Part shown: piece by piece, positions 17,725 through 26,304 of the stretch
Layout: each line of letters starts with the position of its first letter
Position numbering within the stretch: position 1 is the first letter of the stretch
Source of the DNA: JACRPI01 sp964385055
GTDB lineage: Archaea; Nanobdellota; Nanobdellia; Woesearchaeales; DSVV01
Assembly (NCBI GenBank): GCA_964385055.1
Contig: CAYLMH010000004.1
Span: 1 to 64,000 of the forward strand
Length of the DNA: 64,000 nucleotides
Reading direction: 5' to 3'
Notes under the pieces: generated by a model
Seen by the model: only the letters and a program-made list of their open reading frames with translations
What the model was told of the DNA's origin: nothing
The model's database searches: none
Translations under genes and position numbers: made by a program

Positions 17725-17907
17725 GAATACAAATTCCTAAAAATTCACCATCCCAATCGCAGCAACAGGAATTATCATTCCTTAGTTGCGCTCATGCCCT
17801 GCATTCGGCAACAAGCTGCGGGGTATCGGTGAATTTTCTTAACGGAATTTGTGTCATTACGCTCATGGGTTTTCGAAACCGTAGCAAACTACGGGGTATT
17901 AAACCCA
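17725..17907. repeat. structured intergenic element (multi-hairpin)
   Basis: ACAAATTCC (17729-17737) pairs with GGAATTTGT (17844-17852) and AAATTCACC (17741-17749) with GGTGAATTT (17828-17836), closing a region that holds two more hairpins (GCAAC-a-GGAAT with ATTCC-tta-GTTGC at 17762-17789, and CCCTGCA with TGCGGGG). A second unit follows: ATGGGTTT ... CCGTAG-CAAA-CTACGG ... AAACCCAT (17864-17907). Both units contain CGCTCATG and GGGGTAT about 30 bases apart. It could be a small structured RNA or a non-autonomous mobile element. No coding frame. Confidence 0.5.
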
Positions 17908-17985
17908 TTAGGTAATAATAAGAGTCTTCTTTCATAACTTGACACAATAAACTTTATAAGAAGACAATTTTTCTGCAGTACTCTT

Positions 17986-18702
17986 ATGCGAGCAAAAGCA
18001 ATTGAAGTGAAAAGTCTTTCTGAACTGTGCACTGGCGAAGTTGTTACCTTTTGTTATAAAAAACAAGATCCTTCTCAAGAGCTCATCCTTCAATATGGGC
18101 TTGTCGGACAAACATATGTTTCTTCAGGAGGCATTGTTGTTGTTCGAGAACTCTTAACTCCCGATCAAACGCACTCTACTCTCCAATTTCATGCAAAATC
18201 TGATGAATTCCCCTATGCCTTTGCTGATAACCCTTATACTCTGGACAATTACACTGTTCACCTTGTACATCGAGCAACTGTTGATGGCAGAATCATCTCT
18301 CATAATACTGATCCTCAAGGAAAACCTTCTCTTGTGAGAATGTATGATCCAAGAATGATATTATTACAGCACCGCGACAATACTGCTCTTGTGCAGGCAT
18401 TGCCGACACTCACTGAACGACTTGAAGGCGCTTCTCTCAGTGTTGATACTGATAAAAAAGGAGAATCGCTTTCTCTAGATACTTATATTTCTGCATTTGT
18501 AGGCCTTACACGAACAGGTTCTCTATCACTTGTCAAAGACCATAATTCTTCCACAGGACAATATCCTCCTCAAATGAAGGGAAATTTTGTTCTCTTTGTC
18601 GCGTATGCTGTCGAAGATCCTCAACATGTTCGAACAGCTGTTCTTCGCGCACCAATAACAAGAAGAAACTATGAACTCTTTGAAGAGCATGTTGTTTTTT
18701 AA
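17986..18702 (+). CDS. hypothetical protein
   Basis: A 238-residue soluble protein, no signal peptide or membrane segment. The first half (MRAKAIEVKSLSELCTGE, then FCYKKQDPSQELILQYGLVGQTYV) looks beta-rich. No motif recognised. The promoter has TTTATAAG about 30 bp before the ATG. The thioredoxin-fold [2Fe-2S] gene begins four bases after its stop, so the three genes to 19368 are probably one transcript. Related-looking lineage-specific proteins of similar size occur at 43828, 55337 and 57075, but no shared domain is visible. Confidence 0.55.
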   Translation: MRAKAIEVKSLSELCTGEVVTFCYKKQDPSQELILQYGLVGQTYVSSGGIVVVRELLTPDQTHSTLQFHAKSDEFPYAFADNPYTLDNYTVHLVHRATVDGRIISHNTDPQGKPSLVRMYDPRMILLQHRDNTALVQALPTLTERLEGASLSVDTDKKGESLSLDTYISAFVGLTRTGSLSLVKDHNSSTGQYPPQMKGNFVLFVAYAVEDPQHVRTAVLRAPITRRNYELFEEHVVF

Positions 18703-18706
18703 TCCT

Positions 18707-19012
18707 ATGGAAATCATCTCCTTTCCCAAACCAGTAGTTCATGTTTTTGTTTGTGTCAATGATCGCTCTTCTCAGGAAAATCCAATGCCCAGCTGCGGTC
18801 CACGTATTCGAAAAGAAGAGGTCAAAGAGATAAAATTTTGGATCAGACAACAAGGATGGACAGGAAAAGTACTTTGCACTTCGTGTAATTGTTTAGGATT
18901 CTGCAATCCAGATGCGAGTGTTGTTTGCGTCTATCCTTCAGGAAAATTTATTAAGATCGCATCTCCTCAAGAAATTAAAGAAATCATTCTGAGGGAATTA
19001 GATGGAAAGTAA
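18707..19012 (+). CDS. thioredoxin-fold [2Fe-2S] ferredoxin
   Basis: A 101-residue protein of the (2Fe-2S) thioredoxin-like ferredoxin family. It has VFVCVNDR, a second Cys in SCGPRIR, then a cluster CTSCNCLGFCNPDASVVCVYPSG; the first Cys, the SCG Cys and the CLGFC pair fit the four cluster ligands. Such proteins carry electrons or donate clusters. A frame extension 12 codons upstream overlaps the previous gene; the ATG at 18707, just after that gene's stop, is preferred. It overlaps the next [2Fe-2S] gene by 11 bases, indicating tight co-translation. Confidence 0.8.
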   Translation: MEIISFPKPVVHVFVCVNDRSSQENPMPSCGPRIRKEEVKEIKFWIRQQGWTGKVLCTSCNCLGFCNPDASVVCVYPSGKFIKIASPQEIKEIILRELDGK

Positions 19013-19265
19013 AACATTATATGTTTGTAACGGCTGCTGCTGCGGGCATGTGGAGAAAGGAAATCCTGTGGTGAAACAAGAGTTGTTTCGTTCTTTGCTT
19101 GTCGAAAAAGGACTTGATAAAGATGTTAGTATGGAAGTTCCGTATTGTCTTGGTCCTTGTCGCATGGCAAATGTCGTGAAAGCAATTTTGCATGGAAAAA
19201 CCTATTGGTTCAGACAAGTGAATAGTGAAGATGATGTTCAGGCAGTGATTGCTTTTTTGAATTGA
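19002..19265 (+). CDS. second thioredoxin-fold [2Fe-2S] protein, 3' end disturbed by the gap
   Basis: Starts MESKTLYVCNGCCCGHVEKG and has a second cysteine pair in YCLGPCRMANVV, the arrangement of thioredoxin-like [2Fe-2S] proteins. As assembled it stops after AVIAFLN (87 residues). The 16 bases CAGTGATTGCTTTTTT before this stop are repeated exactly after the run of Ns (19298-19313). The sequence after the gap continues in frame as AVIAFLYYPKEVPDLLKRKQ and stops at 19366-19368. The true protein is therefore probably about 105 residues, and 19265-19297 is a faulty contig end. Likely works with the overlapping upstream ferredoxin. Confidence 0.75.
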   Translation: MESKTLYVCNGCCCGHVEKGNPVVKQELFRSLLVEKGLDKDVSMEVPYCLGPCRMANVVKAILHGKTYWFRQVNSEDDVQAVIAFLN

Positions 19266-19287
19266 CTTTCCATGCCCTACCGGCCCA

Positions 19288-19297
19288 NNNNNNNNNN
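19288..19297. other. assembly gap (10 N)
   Basis: Ten undetermined bases join two contigs whose ends share at least 16 identical bases (19245-19262 region and 19298-19313). The two ends very likely overlap rather than being separated. Confidence 0.9.
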
Positions 19298-19380
19298 CAG
19301 TGATTGCTTTTTTGTATTATCCGAAAGAAGTTCCTGATCTGTTGAAGCGAAAGCAAGTGTTTTTTTGATTTAATAATACT

Positions 19381-20652
19381 TCATGTATATCCTTGCAGAG
19401 CTGCTGCTTCTGTTCCCTTTTTTAATTGCTCACAGCTTTGCTTCATCCATGGATTACTAATATTCTCGCACACAGTATAATCTCCTTTCTGGAACGCAAA
19501 CTCAATCCAACATGCATCTCGGTCATAATCTGCAACAATATAACCGCAGTATGATTTATCGCCACTATTTCTTGCAACGTTCCAATAACAACTATTTTGT
19601 TGCGCTAATGTTGTTATCTGCTCACAATATTCAATAGCTGCTTCGGGGTCTGTTTTCGCAACTTCTTTTGCAGTCGCAAGATTAACATAATCATTACTAC
19701 TTGGAATTCCTGTTTCTGAAACTGTTTCAACAACTTCTTCTGTTTCTTCAGGTATTGCTTCTTCACTTGTTGTCTCTTCTGCAACAGCTTCAGACTCTTC
19801 AACAATGGTTTCTTCTGCTTGCACTTCTTCTTCCGCAGCAACTTTTTCTGCTTGCGCAATCTCTTCTTCGCTTGTGCTTACGGTGAAATACTCATACAAC
19901 TGCTTTGTCGTGGTGCCATAACTTAACTTAACATTCAGTTCGTATTCTCCTACTTCTGTTGTTCGCAGGATTGTGTGCTTGACACTTTTTGCTTCAAGAA
20001 TGGAATCTGTTGGATCCACAGAAACCTGCCAGCTATCTATTCTTGTCAATGTTTCTTTATCATTGATAGTGTAATAAACTGTCATGCTGTATGGCCGCTT
20101 TTCAGGGAAATTAATGAAATCATTATTGATGTATAATGTTTCTCCTGGCGCTACGACATCTACAGCAATACTCACGTCAAAATCAATTTCTGGTTCTTCT
20201 TCTGTCTCTAAATTCATAAAAAACCACGCTGTTGCAGCGAGCGCTCCTGCGATCAGAAGGAAGAGAAGAAGGACGAGGAACGTTTTCTTTGAAGGAAGCG
20301 CAACGTGCGGCAGTTGGAATGGTTTTTTTGTTGCTTTTTCTTTTGCTGCAACAACAACATTTTGTGGATACCCATTTTGAACAAGAAATGTTTGTACTTG
20401 CTCTGCAGAATAGCCTTGCTGCATATATTGCTTGAAGTAATTGACGAGCGTTGCTATTTGTCCTTGTTGCTGCGGTTGTGCGGGCTGAGGAGAAGTTGAA
20501 GGTTGTCTTTGTCCCTGCTGCAGTGCTTGAAATACCGCATCTACTTCATTCTGTGGATAGCGATTTTGCAGGAGATAATTCCGGATTGTATTCACGTCAT
20601 ATCCTGCTTGCAGTTGCTGCTGGACATACGAAAATAGTCGTGCATCTACCAT
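19381..20652 (-). CDS. hypothetical membrane protein with N-terminal paired helical repeats
   Basis: A 423-residue protein. Residues 1-110 hold two copies of a UBA-like helical motif (VQQQLQAGYDVNTIRNYLLQN and FKQYMQQGYSAEQVQTFLVQN, each followed by a YPQN turn) separated by a Pro/Gln linker. One membrane helix follows (FLVLLLFLLIAGALAATAW). The outer part has a beta domain, a Glu-rich stretch (EEEVQAEETIVEE...) and a C-terminal Cys-rich helical domain (CEQITTLAQQNSCYW, YCGYIV, CWIEF, CENIS, CEQL) that may form disulfides. No known family as a whole; a domain layout typical of lineage-specific surface-linked proteins. It shares a divergent promoter region with 20752. Confidence 0.6.
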   Translation of the reverse strand: MVDARLFSYVQQQLQAGYDVNTIRNYLLQNRYPQNEVDAVFQALQQGQRQPSTSPQPAQPQQQGQIATLVNYFKQYMQQGYSAEQVQTFLVQNGYPQNVVVAAKEKATKKPFQLPHVALPSKKTFLVLLLFLLIAGALAATAWFFMNLETEEEPEIDFDVSIAVDVVAPGETLYINNDFINFPEKRPYSMTVYYTINDKETLTRIDSWQVSVDPTDSILEAKSVKHTILRTTEVGEYELNVKLSYGTTTKQLYEYFTVSTSEEEIAQAEKVAAEEEVQAEETIVEESEAVAEETTSEEAIPEETEEVVETVSETGIPSSNDYVNLATAKEVAKTDPEAAIEYCEQITTLAQQNSCYWNVARNSGDKSYCGYIVADYDRDACWIEFAFQKGDYTVCENISNPWMKQSCEQLKKGTEAAALQGYT

Positions 20653-20751
20653 TGTCTTGTTTTCTCTCTTTAGGAATATATAAACATAACGCTTGTAATT
20701 TCCGAAAAGTATTTATACCCTCGTCACTAAAAAAATGTCTAGGGGTGTTAT

Positions 20752-21753
20752 ATGGTAGATATGGGCAATCCTGTTGTAGACAAAAATATTCTCGATATTA
20801 TCAATAAAAATCAACCTCATCAAAACGTTGAGATCACGCAGGTAAAAATACAGCCAAAACAACAAGAGAAAAAGGCTGCTCAACCATTAAAGCCTAAAAA
20901 CAAGGGTTCTGTTACTGTTAAAACCATCACTGTAGGGAAAAGTTCTGGGAAAAAATCTGCAAAAAAGAAAAAAACAGGAAAAACAAAAACAGTTGTTAAA
21001 AAAACCACTGTCATCAAACATATGAAAGTCAAACCTGTAAAATCTGTTCTCAAAGATGGTTCACTGAAGCATGTCAAGGATTTAAAGAAACACGTCAAAT
21101 CCCTTGCTTCTGATGTCAGAAAACGAGAAAAAGCACTGATGAAGCGGCACACTGCAATGCAGAAACAACTTGGTGTTCACACGCAGGCTGTTCAAGATGT
21201 TGAACAACAACTCGCACAGACAAAACACGAAGTTCTTGAGACAAAGGCACATTATGCGCACATTCCTAAGTTAACGTTAGAGACACAGTTGATGATTGAA
21301 TCCATGAACAAATTGAGCGCTGTCGTGAAACAACTTCTTGTTCTTTTTAACGATAAAATGAGCAAAGAAGAAGGTCCATTATTCGCAAAACTTGATGAGA
21401 TCATGGAACAAAACGAAAAGATCGCAGAAGGAATGCTCGCTATCGCGGATCTTGTCAAAGAACAGCAAACCCCAAAAGCGCAGATTAAAGATTTTAACCC
21501 CTACATGCAACGGCAAGGACCGCAACCGATGCAGGTTCGACCACAAATGCCTGACGTCCAACAAGCTCCACAACTTCCTGCTGATTTAGGACGATTCCAA
21601 TATCCCGGACCTGAACAACAGCCTGGCGAACAGGGCGCTGCAGATCAAATGCAGCCTATTCCGCAGTTTGGCGCGCCATTGCCCCCATTCAGCGGAGCGC
21701 AGCCGCAAGCAGGTCAAGAACAATTACCGTCGAGAAAAAGAATGTTATTTTGA
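20752..21753 (+). CDS. hypothetical basic coiled-coil protein
   Basis: A 333-residue protein in three zones. Residues 1-105 are very lysine-rich (KSSGKKSAKKKKTGKTK). Residues about 105-245 are a predicted coiled coil (LKKHVKSLASDVRKREKAL onward). The tail is rich in Pro, Gln and Gly (low complexity). The start ATG at 20752 follows GGGGTGTTAT, the recurrent Shine-Dalgarno arrangement here. No enzyme motif. The composition suggests nucleic-acid or structural binding. It is divergent from the membrane protein at 19381-20652. Confidence 0.6.
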   Translation: MVDMGNPVVDKNILDIINKNQPHQNVEITQVKIQPKQQEKKAAQPLKPKNKGSVTVKTITVGKSSGKKSAKKKKTGKTKTVVKKTTVIKHMKVKPVKSVLKDGSLKHVKDLKKHVKSLASDVRKREKALMKRHTAMQKQLGVHTQAVQDVEQQLAQTKHEVLETKAHYAHIPKLTLETQLMIESMNKLSAVVKQLLVLFNDKMSKEEGPLFAKLDEIMEQNEKIAEGMLAIADLVKEQQTPKAQIKDFNPYMQRQGPQPMQVRPQMPDVQQAPQLPADLGRFQYPGPEQQPGEQGAADQMQPIPQFGAPLPPFSGAQPQAGQEQLPSRKRMLF

Positions 21754-21803
21754 GTGATTTTCTTATTCAAACTTTAATTTTTTAATTTATTCTTTCTTTT
21801 CTA

Positions 21804-23756
21804 TTATCGTATTCTTCTGATTCTTGAAATTCCGTAGAATAATCCTACTAATGCTGCTAATCCGCCAGCAATAGTTCCGCACTGTTTTAATTTCTCTGCT
21901 TGTATACTCTCTCCACTTTCTGCACTTTCTCCTTTTTCTTCTCGCTCTTTAATAATATCTGGCGCATTAAGACGTGGCGCATAGGTGTTTGCTATTTCAG
22001 CTGAGACTCCTGCTTTTCTGAGCATAATAATTTCGCTTGCTTTAAAAAACTCGTCATACTGTGTAGCGTCTTCTGGTGCAATATTGTTTTCAATTAATTT
22101 TCCTATGTCAAGACCACCAAAACGAATATCATATTTTATCGCTTCTTCATTAGGGATGTTTTGTGTTACTAAACTAAAAACATCTCCTCCATCAAATCGA
22201 TAAGAGTATTTGTTTAGGACCTCTACTGGAATATCTTCATCTACTAGTTTTATGAGTAATGGCTCTAGTTCTCTGCCTCCCTTTGCAGGAGGAGCTAATT
22301 GATATCTAAAACGTTCCTCATATTGAAGAACTGTTTCTGCCTCTATTCCTGCCTCTACAAATGGAATTATAAAATTTACTTGCGCTCTCTTTTCGTATTG
22401 TTCTGCAATCTCAGAAGATATTCCTGCAGTAATGAGCTTGACAATATCCGTTCCACTAAATCGTGCAGCATATTTTCTTGCTTCTTCTGGAGTAATCTCT
22501 CCTTTCACAAGAGCAACAATATCTTCACCAGTAAACCTTGTTTCATATTCTAATGCTTTACTTTGATCTACATTTGCTTCGCGTAAAGCAGCAATATCTT
22601 TTCCTCCAAAACGATGGTCGTATTGTTCTGCGATTAACGTAGGAATTTCTTCTTTTATCAGCGCGACAATATCTTCTCCATTGAATCTTGTCGCGTATGT
22701 CTGCGCAACTTCTGGACTTATATCTTCTTTAACAAGCGCTTTAATATCTGCTCCGCTAAATCGTTCAGGGAATCTGTTTGCGTTTGCAGGAGTGACAAAG
22801 CCTGTTGTTAGCGACGCAATATCTTCAAGAGAAAATCGTTTACTGTATCTTTCCTTTGATTCTTCATTCACTTCTGTTAGAAATACATCTGTCATCGTTT
22901 CTCTCATTCCTTGTTTATTGAAATCAAGGCGTCTTTCTTCTCCCTGATAACTTAATCCTTGATATTCTTCTTCTGTTCTATAATGCGCACTCGCGAAAAG
23001 AGCACTATCTGCAAATGTTGTTTTTCCATCATTATTGACATCGATACAATGCTCAATTGTCTCCCAGACATACGGAATAAAAAGCTGACATTGCGTGGGT
23101 TTTTCTTCAACAATAGGCGCAAACGCGTGTTTTACTTTAAATCCCGCATCTACTGCTTTCTTAGGGAGTGATCCGCTATAACATTGATCAGAAATAAAAA
23201 TTGCTTCTGCTTCTTTTTCTTTCATAAATGAAAGATCAGTGAGTAATTCATCAACTGTGTAGCAGCTCGTGTTCATTACAACACAATTATTCAAACCATG
23301 TCCTGTTGTGTACACAATAACAAGATCATTTCTTTGAATATGGTCGCGTAAATATGTCGTTGCTTCTTTGACTCCAGCTCCATTACTGGGATACACTTGG
23401 TTTTGCGCGAATTGAGCATCGTATTCCTCTTTGTCTCTTCCCTGAATGCTCACATTTGATTGATTGACTACGGCAATATTCTCAGGAGATACTCCTAATC
23501 TTTCTAAAGTGGATTTTGCCTGCGTTATATTTGCGAGATGCCTTACTTCATGTCGATCTCCATTGATTAAAAGCGCATACACTTGATTATACCCTTCAAA
23601 CTCAGTAAATGTAGAACAAGCAATAGGAGATTTGTCCTCTGCAAACATTGCCGCAACTTCTCTTTTACCAGAACCGTCTTTTGCATACGCAACAGTACTT
23701 GCTAAAGAAATAGATACCAAACTTGCTAAACCAAGCCCTTTGTTTACTTCAATCAT
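21804..23756 (-). CDS. secreted metacaspase-like (clan CD) protein with repeat array
   Basis: About 650 residues. A signal peptide (MIEVNKGLGLASLVSISLASTVAYA) is followed by a caspase-fold domain with the His motif YTTGHG and the Cys motif FISDQCYSG, the D-x-C-x-S-G signature of metacaspase-type C14 peptidases. Next is a calcium-loop sequence DVNNDGKTTFAD (EF-hand/dockerin-like), then about 12 tandem 25-residue repeats with pattern Y-x2-RF-x-G-x-DI-x2-L. A C-terminal membrane helix (CGTIAGGLAALVGLFYGI) with RIRRIR completes a surface anchor. The start is ATG 23756, with TTTATAAAG about 30 bp upstream; the longer frame overlaps the methyltransferase. Calcium-activated surface proteolysis is inferred. 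Confidence 0.75.
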   Translation of the reverse strand: MIEVNKGLGLASLVSISLASTVAYAKDGSGKREVAAMFAEDKSPIACSTFTEFEGYNQVYALLINGDRHEVRHLANITQAKSTLERLGVSPENIAVVNQSNVSIQGRDKEEYDAQFAQNQVYPSNGAGVKEATTYLRDHIQRNDLVIVYTTGHGLNNCVVMNTSCYTVDELLTDLSFMKEKEAEAIFISDQCYSGSLPKKAVDAGFKVKHAFAPIVEEKPTQCQLFIPYVWETIEHCIDVNNDGKTTFADSALFASAHYRTEEEYQGLSYQGEERRLDFNKQGMRETMTDVFLTEVNEESKERYSKRFSLEDIASLTTGFVTPANANRFPERFSGADIKALVKEDISPEVAQTYATRFNGEDIVALIKEEIPTLIAEQYDHRFGGKDIAALREANVDQSKALEYETRFTGEDIVALVKGEITPEEARKYAARFSGTDIVKLITAGISSEIAEQYEKRAQVNFIIPFVEAGIEAETVLQYEERFRYQLAPPAKGGRELEPLLIKLVDEDIPVEVLNKYSYRFDGGDVFSLVTQNIPNEEAIKYDIRFGGLDIGKLIENNIAPEDATQYDEFFKASEIIMLRKAGVSAEIANTYAPRLNAPDIIKEREEKGESAESGESIQAEKLKQCGTIAGGLAALVGLFYGISRIRRIR

Positions 23757-23815
23757 AAAACAAAGGTTAGGGAAAAGCTTTATAAAGTTTATCGTCCCTT
23801 TTGAGTAGTATTTAC

Positions 23816-24388
23816 TTACTTCCTGCATGAATATACAAACGCAGGAGGAACATTTAGCCAGACTATATCTGACCTTTCAATAATTGAGAAATTTTTATGA
23901 AGCAATTTCTTAAAATATTTCCCTTGTTCAAGCAACGCTGTGTAGAAATAAGAAAATGTAATGAATTGTCCGTTTGGCGCAAGCGCGTTATTTACTGCAT
24001 TGAATATGGCTTCTTGTGTTTCTTCGTCGAGACTTGCAAACGGAAGACTGGAAATAATGCAATCACAACTGTTTTTTTTATGCAAAGAAAGATATTTGCA
24101 AATCTCCTCTGCTCCTGCGTTGTACACCAGCGCATCAGGACATCGCTCTTTTGTTTTTTCGACAAAGGTTTCGTTTATTTCAAGCGCAAAGAATAACGTG
24201 CTTGGGGTTATGTGCTCTGCTATTTTCTCTGTAAAAATGCCTGTCCCTGGTCCTAACTCCACAATAGTCTCTGCACGTTCTAGTTCCGCAACAGAGATTA
24301 TTTTCTCTGCAAGCTCTTCAGAAGATTCAGTAATCGCACCAATCTTTCTTGGTTCTGTCAATGATTGTTTGAGAAATGTGAGGCTCAT
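23816..24388 (-). CDS. class I SAM methyltransferase, KsgA/phospholipid-methyltransferase-like
   Basis: A 190-residue methyltransferase with the SAM-binding motif VELGPGTGIFTEKIAEH, an acidic EINETFVEK at strand 2 and the post-I region IISSLPFASLDEETQEAI. The layout (short N-terminal helix TFLKQSLTEPRKIGAI, then Rossmann core, then a YF-rich end) matches bacterial-type phospholipid N-methyltransferases and small rRNA-dimethylase relatives. The SLPF motif in place of NLPY favours a lipid or small substrate over rRNA. TTTAAAG lies about 30 bp upstream. It is encoded between the two caspase-like genes and may be co-transcribed with 21804-23756 (60-bp gap). Confidence 0.8.
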   Translation of the reverse strand: MSLTFLKQSLTEPRKIGAITESSEELAEKIISVAELERAETIVELGPGTGIFTEKIAEHITPSTLFFALEINETFVEKTKERCPDALVYNAGAEEICKYLSLHKKNSCDCIISSLPFASLDEETQEAIFNAVNNALAPNGQFITFSYFYTALLEQGKYFKKLLHKNFSIIERSDIVWLNVPPAFVYSCRK

Positions 24389-24499
24389 AAAAATTTTAGT
24401 TTTGTTGTTCTTTAAATAAGTTTCTCGAAAGTTTTATGTCACAACGTTTAAAAAGAAAAAATTCCTACTATTATTCATCAAAAAGTATCCCTCTACTCC

Positions 24500-26269
24500 A
24501 TGAAAGGAACAAAACTGCCCCTCTACGCACTGATGACACTCCTTTCTTCTAGTCCTACTCTTGAAGAAGCGAATGCATTATCTGTTTACACTCCCCACGC
24601 ACAGAGTATTGAAGTTCCTCTCAATAATTCTATTTTTCCCGCTCCTTTTGTTCAGCTTCCAGAAGACCCTGACGCTACTTCCATATGGTACACGCTGCCA
24701 ACGCAGGATTTTATGGTTTTACAATCTGTTGATGGAGCGCAGCTTTTTTGCACTGCGCAGGAAGTTGAGCAATTTCAACAAAAAGGTGGGACTCTTGAAG
24801 AAGCGCAAGCCGCTGCACTTGTTCTTACTTCTCTCAACAATTCCCTTCATCGTGTTTGTGACAAGCCTGGATTCTCGTTATACAAAGTAAATGATGGCAA
24901 ACTTGAAGACATTGTTGATCTTCTAAAGATCACTGAAGATGGCACTGATCAGACAGATTCCATCTTTAAAACCTGGGAAGATGTTGTCCTTTACAAGGCA
25001 TCAGGTGGGGATATCCCTTTTGCTCAGGAATTGGCATCGATAGTTAATGGAGATGGAAGTCCTCTCTTTGCAACGCCGCAGGATTATGCGTCCGCCGCGC
25101 TTATGCGAAAAGATAAAAAGATTTCCACAGACGCAATCAGAAAATTACATGCAATCAAAGATGAATCAGGAAAAGAGGTCTTTACCACTGCGCGAGAGCT
25201 TCTTCCTGTTCTTGGGGGAGTTCTCCAACAATCAACAACACTTGACGCGTTTATTTCTTTCAGTGAAATAAAAACACCTGATGGCAGGCCTTTGTTCAAA
25301 ACTGCCGACGATTATTCTCGCGCTGCATACAATGTGGTCACAAAAGATCAACTCGCTGCTCTTGCAAAACTCAAGAACAGAAAAGGAGATCCTCTTTTTA
25401 CAAGAGGAGCTGACGCTGTCCAGTACGCGCGCGCTGGAAAAGATGATTCTTATTTGATTGAACTTCTTGGAATCAGAAATGCCGCAGGAGAGCAAATATT
25501 TTCAAATGGAAGTTATCTTGCTCCGTTTGCTCAAATGCTAGGAAATCCTACTGACGCAAAAAGTCTTGCAGATCTTGTTGATGCAGATAATAAACCCGTG
25601 TTAAAACCCTATCAAGTAGTGCGTTATGCTGCTTTAGGATATAACGCTGATACGCTCTTTCATGAAGTACAAACAAATAAACCAAACATGCTTCTTCTTT
25701 TCTCTCAAAATGATTGGAATGGAGCATTTCAAAATTCGGACATTAAAAAGAAAATCGCTGAAGCGAGAAATACTTATGATGTCACTGTCAGTTTTCTTGA
25801 AGACGATACATTTTTTGATAGAGATCCTGACGCATTTAAAGATATGCATCTTTTCACTCTTGCCGCGCATGGAAGTCCGGATGGATCTCAATTAGGGTAT
25901 GGGACAGATGAATCCTATTACCTTGATAAATCTGATGCTTCCTTTTGCCAAGCATTAACTTATCTTCCTTCTGACGCTGTTATCTTTCTCTTCAGCTGTT
26001 CTACTGCATCAGGAGGCGCAGGAGCTGATAACTTCGCAAACTACGTCGTGACATGCGCTCCAGGAAGAAAACTCATTGCGAGTACAGAATCATTCGCCTC
26101 TAATGATTTTACCATTGATACCATGTCTCCTTTTTCTGTTACGATAACTGTTGAAGATACCTATCCTTACAACAAAGATCCGCTCACGAACACGCCCATA
26201 AAAACAGACGCGACATATCGTGTCACAACACAACCTCAACAAGTAGTTATTACGAAGATTGAACCTTGA
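24500..26269 (+). CDS. secreted caspase/CHAT-fold-like protein with N-terminal repeats
   Basis: A 589-residue protein. A hydrophobic N-terminus (LPLYALMTLLSSSPTLEEANA) is a probable signal peptide. Residues about 75-400 contain some seven loose repeats of 37-40 residues built around G-x-x-LF (GDPLF, GRPLF, GSPLF, GEQIF). The last 190 residues look like a clan CD/CHAT-type domain: a first strand MLLLFSQND, the His motif LAAHGSPDGS and the Cys motif FLFSCSTASGG, then YVVTCAPGRKLIASTE. The layout mirrors the neighbouring metacaspase-like protein with domain order reversed. Peptidase activity is inferred from the motif pair; the third possibility is an inactive binding domain. Confidence 0.65.
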   Translation: MKGTKLPLYALMTLLSSSPTLEEANALSVYTPHAQSIEVPLNNSIFPAPFVQLPEDPDATSIWYTLPTQDFMVLQSVDGAQLFCTAQEVEQFQQKGGTLEEAQAAALVLTSLNNSLHRVCDKPGFSLYKVNDGKLEDIVDLLKITEDGTDQTDSIFKTWEDVVLYKASGGDIPFAQELASIVNGDGSPLFATPQDYASAALMRKDKKISTDAIRKLHAIKDESGKEVFTTARELLPVLGGVLQQSTTLDAFISFSEIKTPDGRPLFKTADDYSRAAYNVVTKDQLAALAKLKNRKGDPLFTRGADAVQYARAGKDDSYLIELLGIRNAAGEQIFSNGSYLAPFAQMLGNPTDAKSLADLVDADNKPVLKPYQVVRYAALGYNADTLFHEVQTNKPNMLLLFSQNDWNGAFQNSDIKKKIAEARNTYDVTVSFLEDDTFFDRDPDAFKDMHLFTLAAHGSPDGSQLGYGTDESYYLDKSDASFCQALTYLPSDAVIFLFSCSTASGGAGADNFANYVVTCAPGRKLIASTESFASNDFTIDTMSPFSVTITVEDTYPYNKDPLTNTPIKTDATYRVTTQPQQVVITKIEP

Positions 26270-26304
26270 GAAAAAATTAAAAGGAAAAAGAGAAGAAACT
26301 CATT

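Noticed and set aside
23757..23828. Longer N-terminus of the metacaspase-like protein
   Set aside because: Overlaps the methyltransferase gene and destroys the signal peptide; the TATA box lies inside this stretch.
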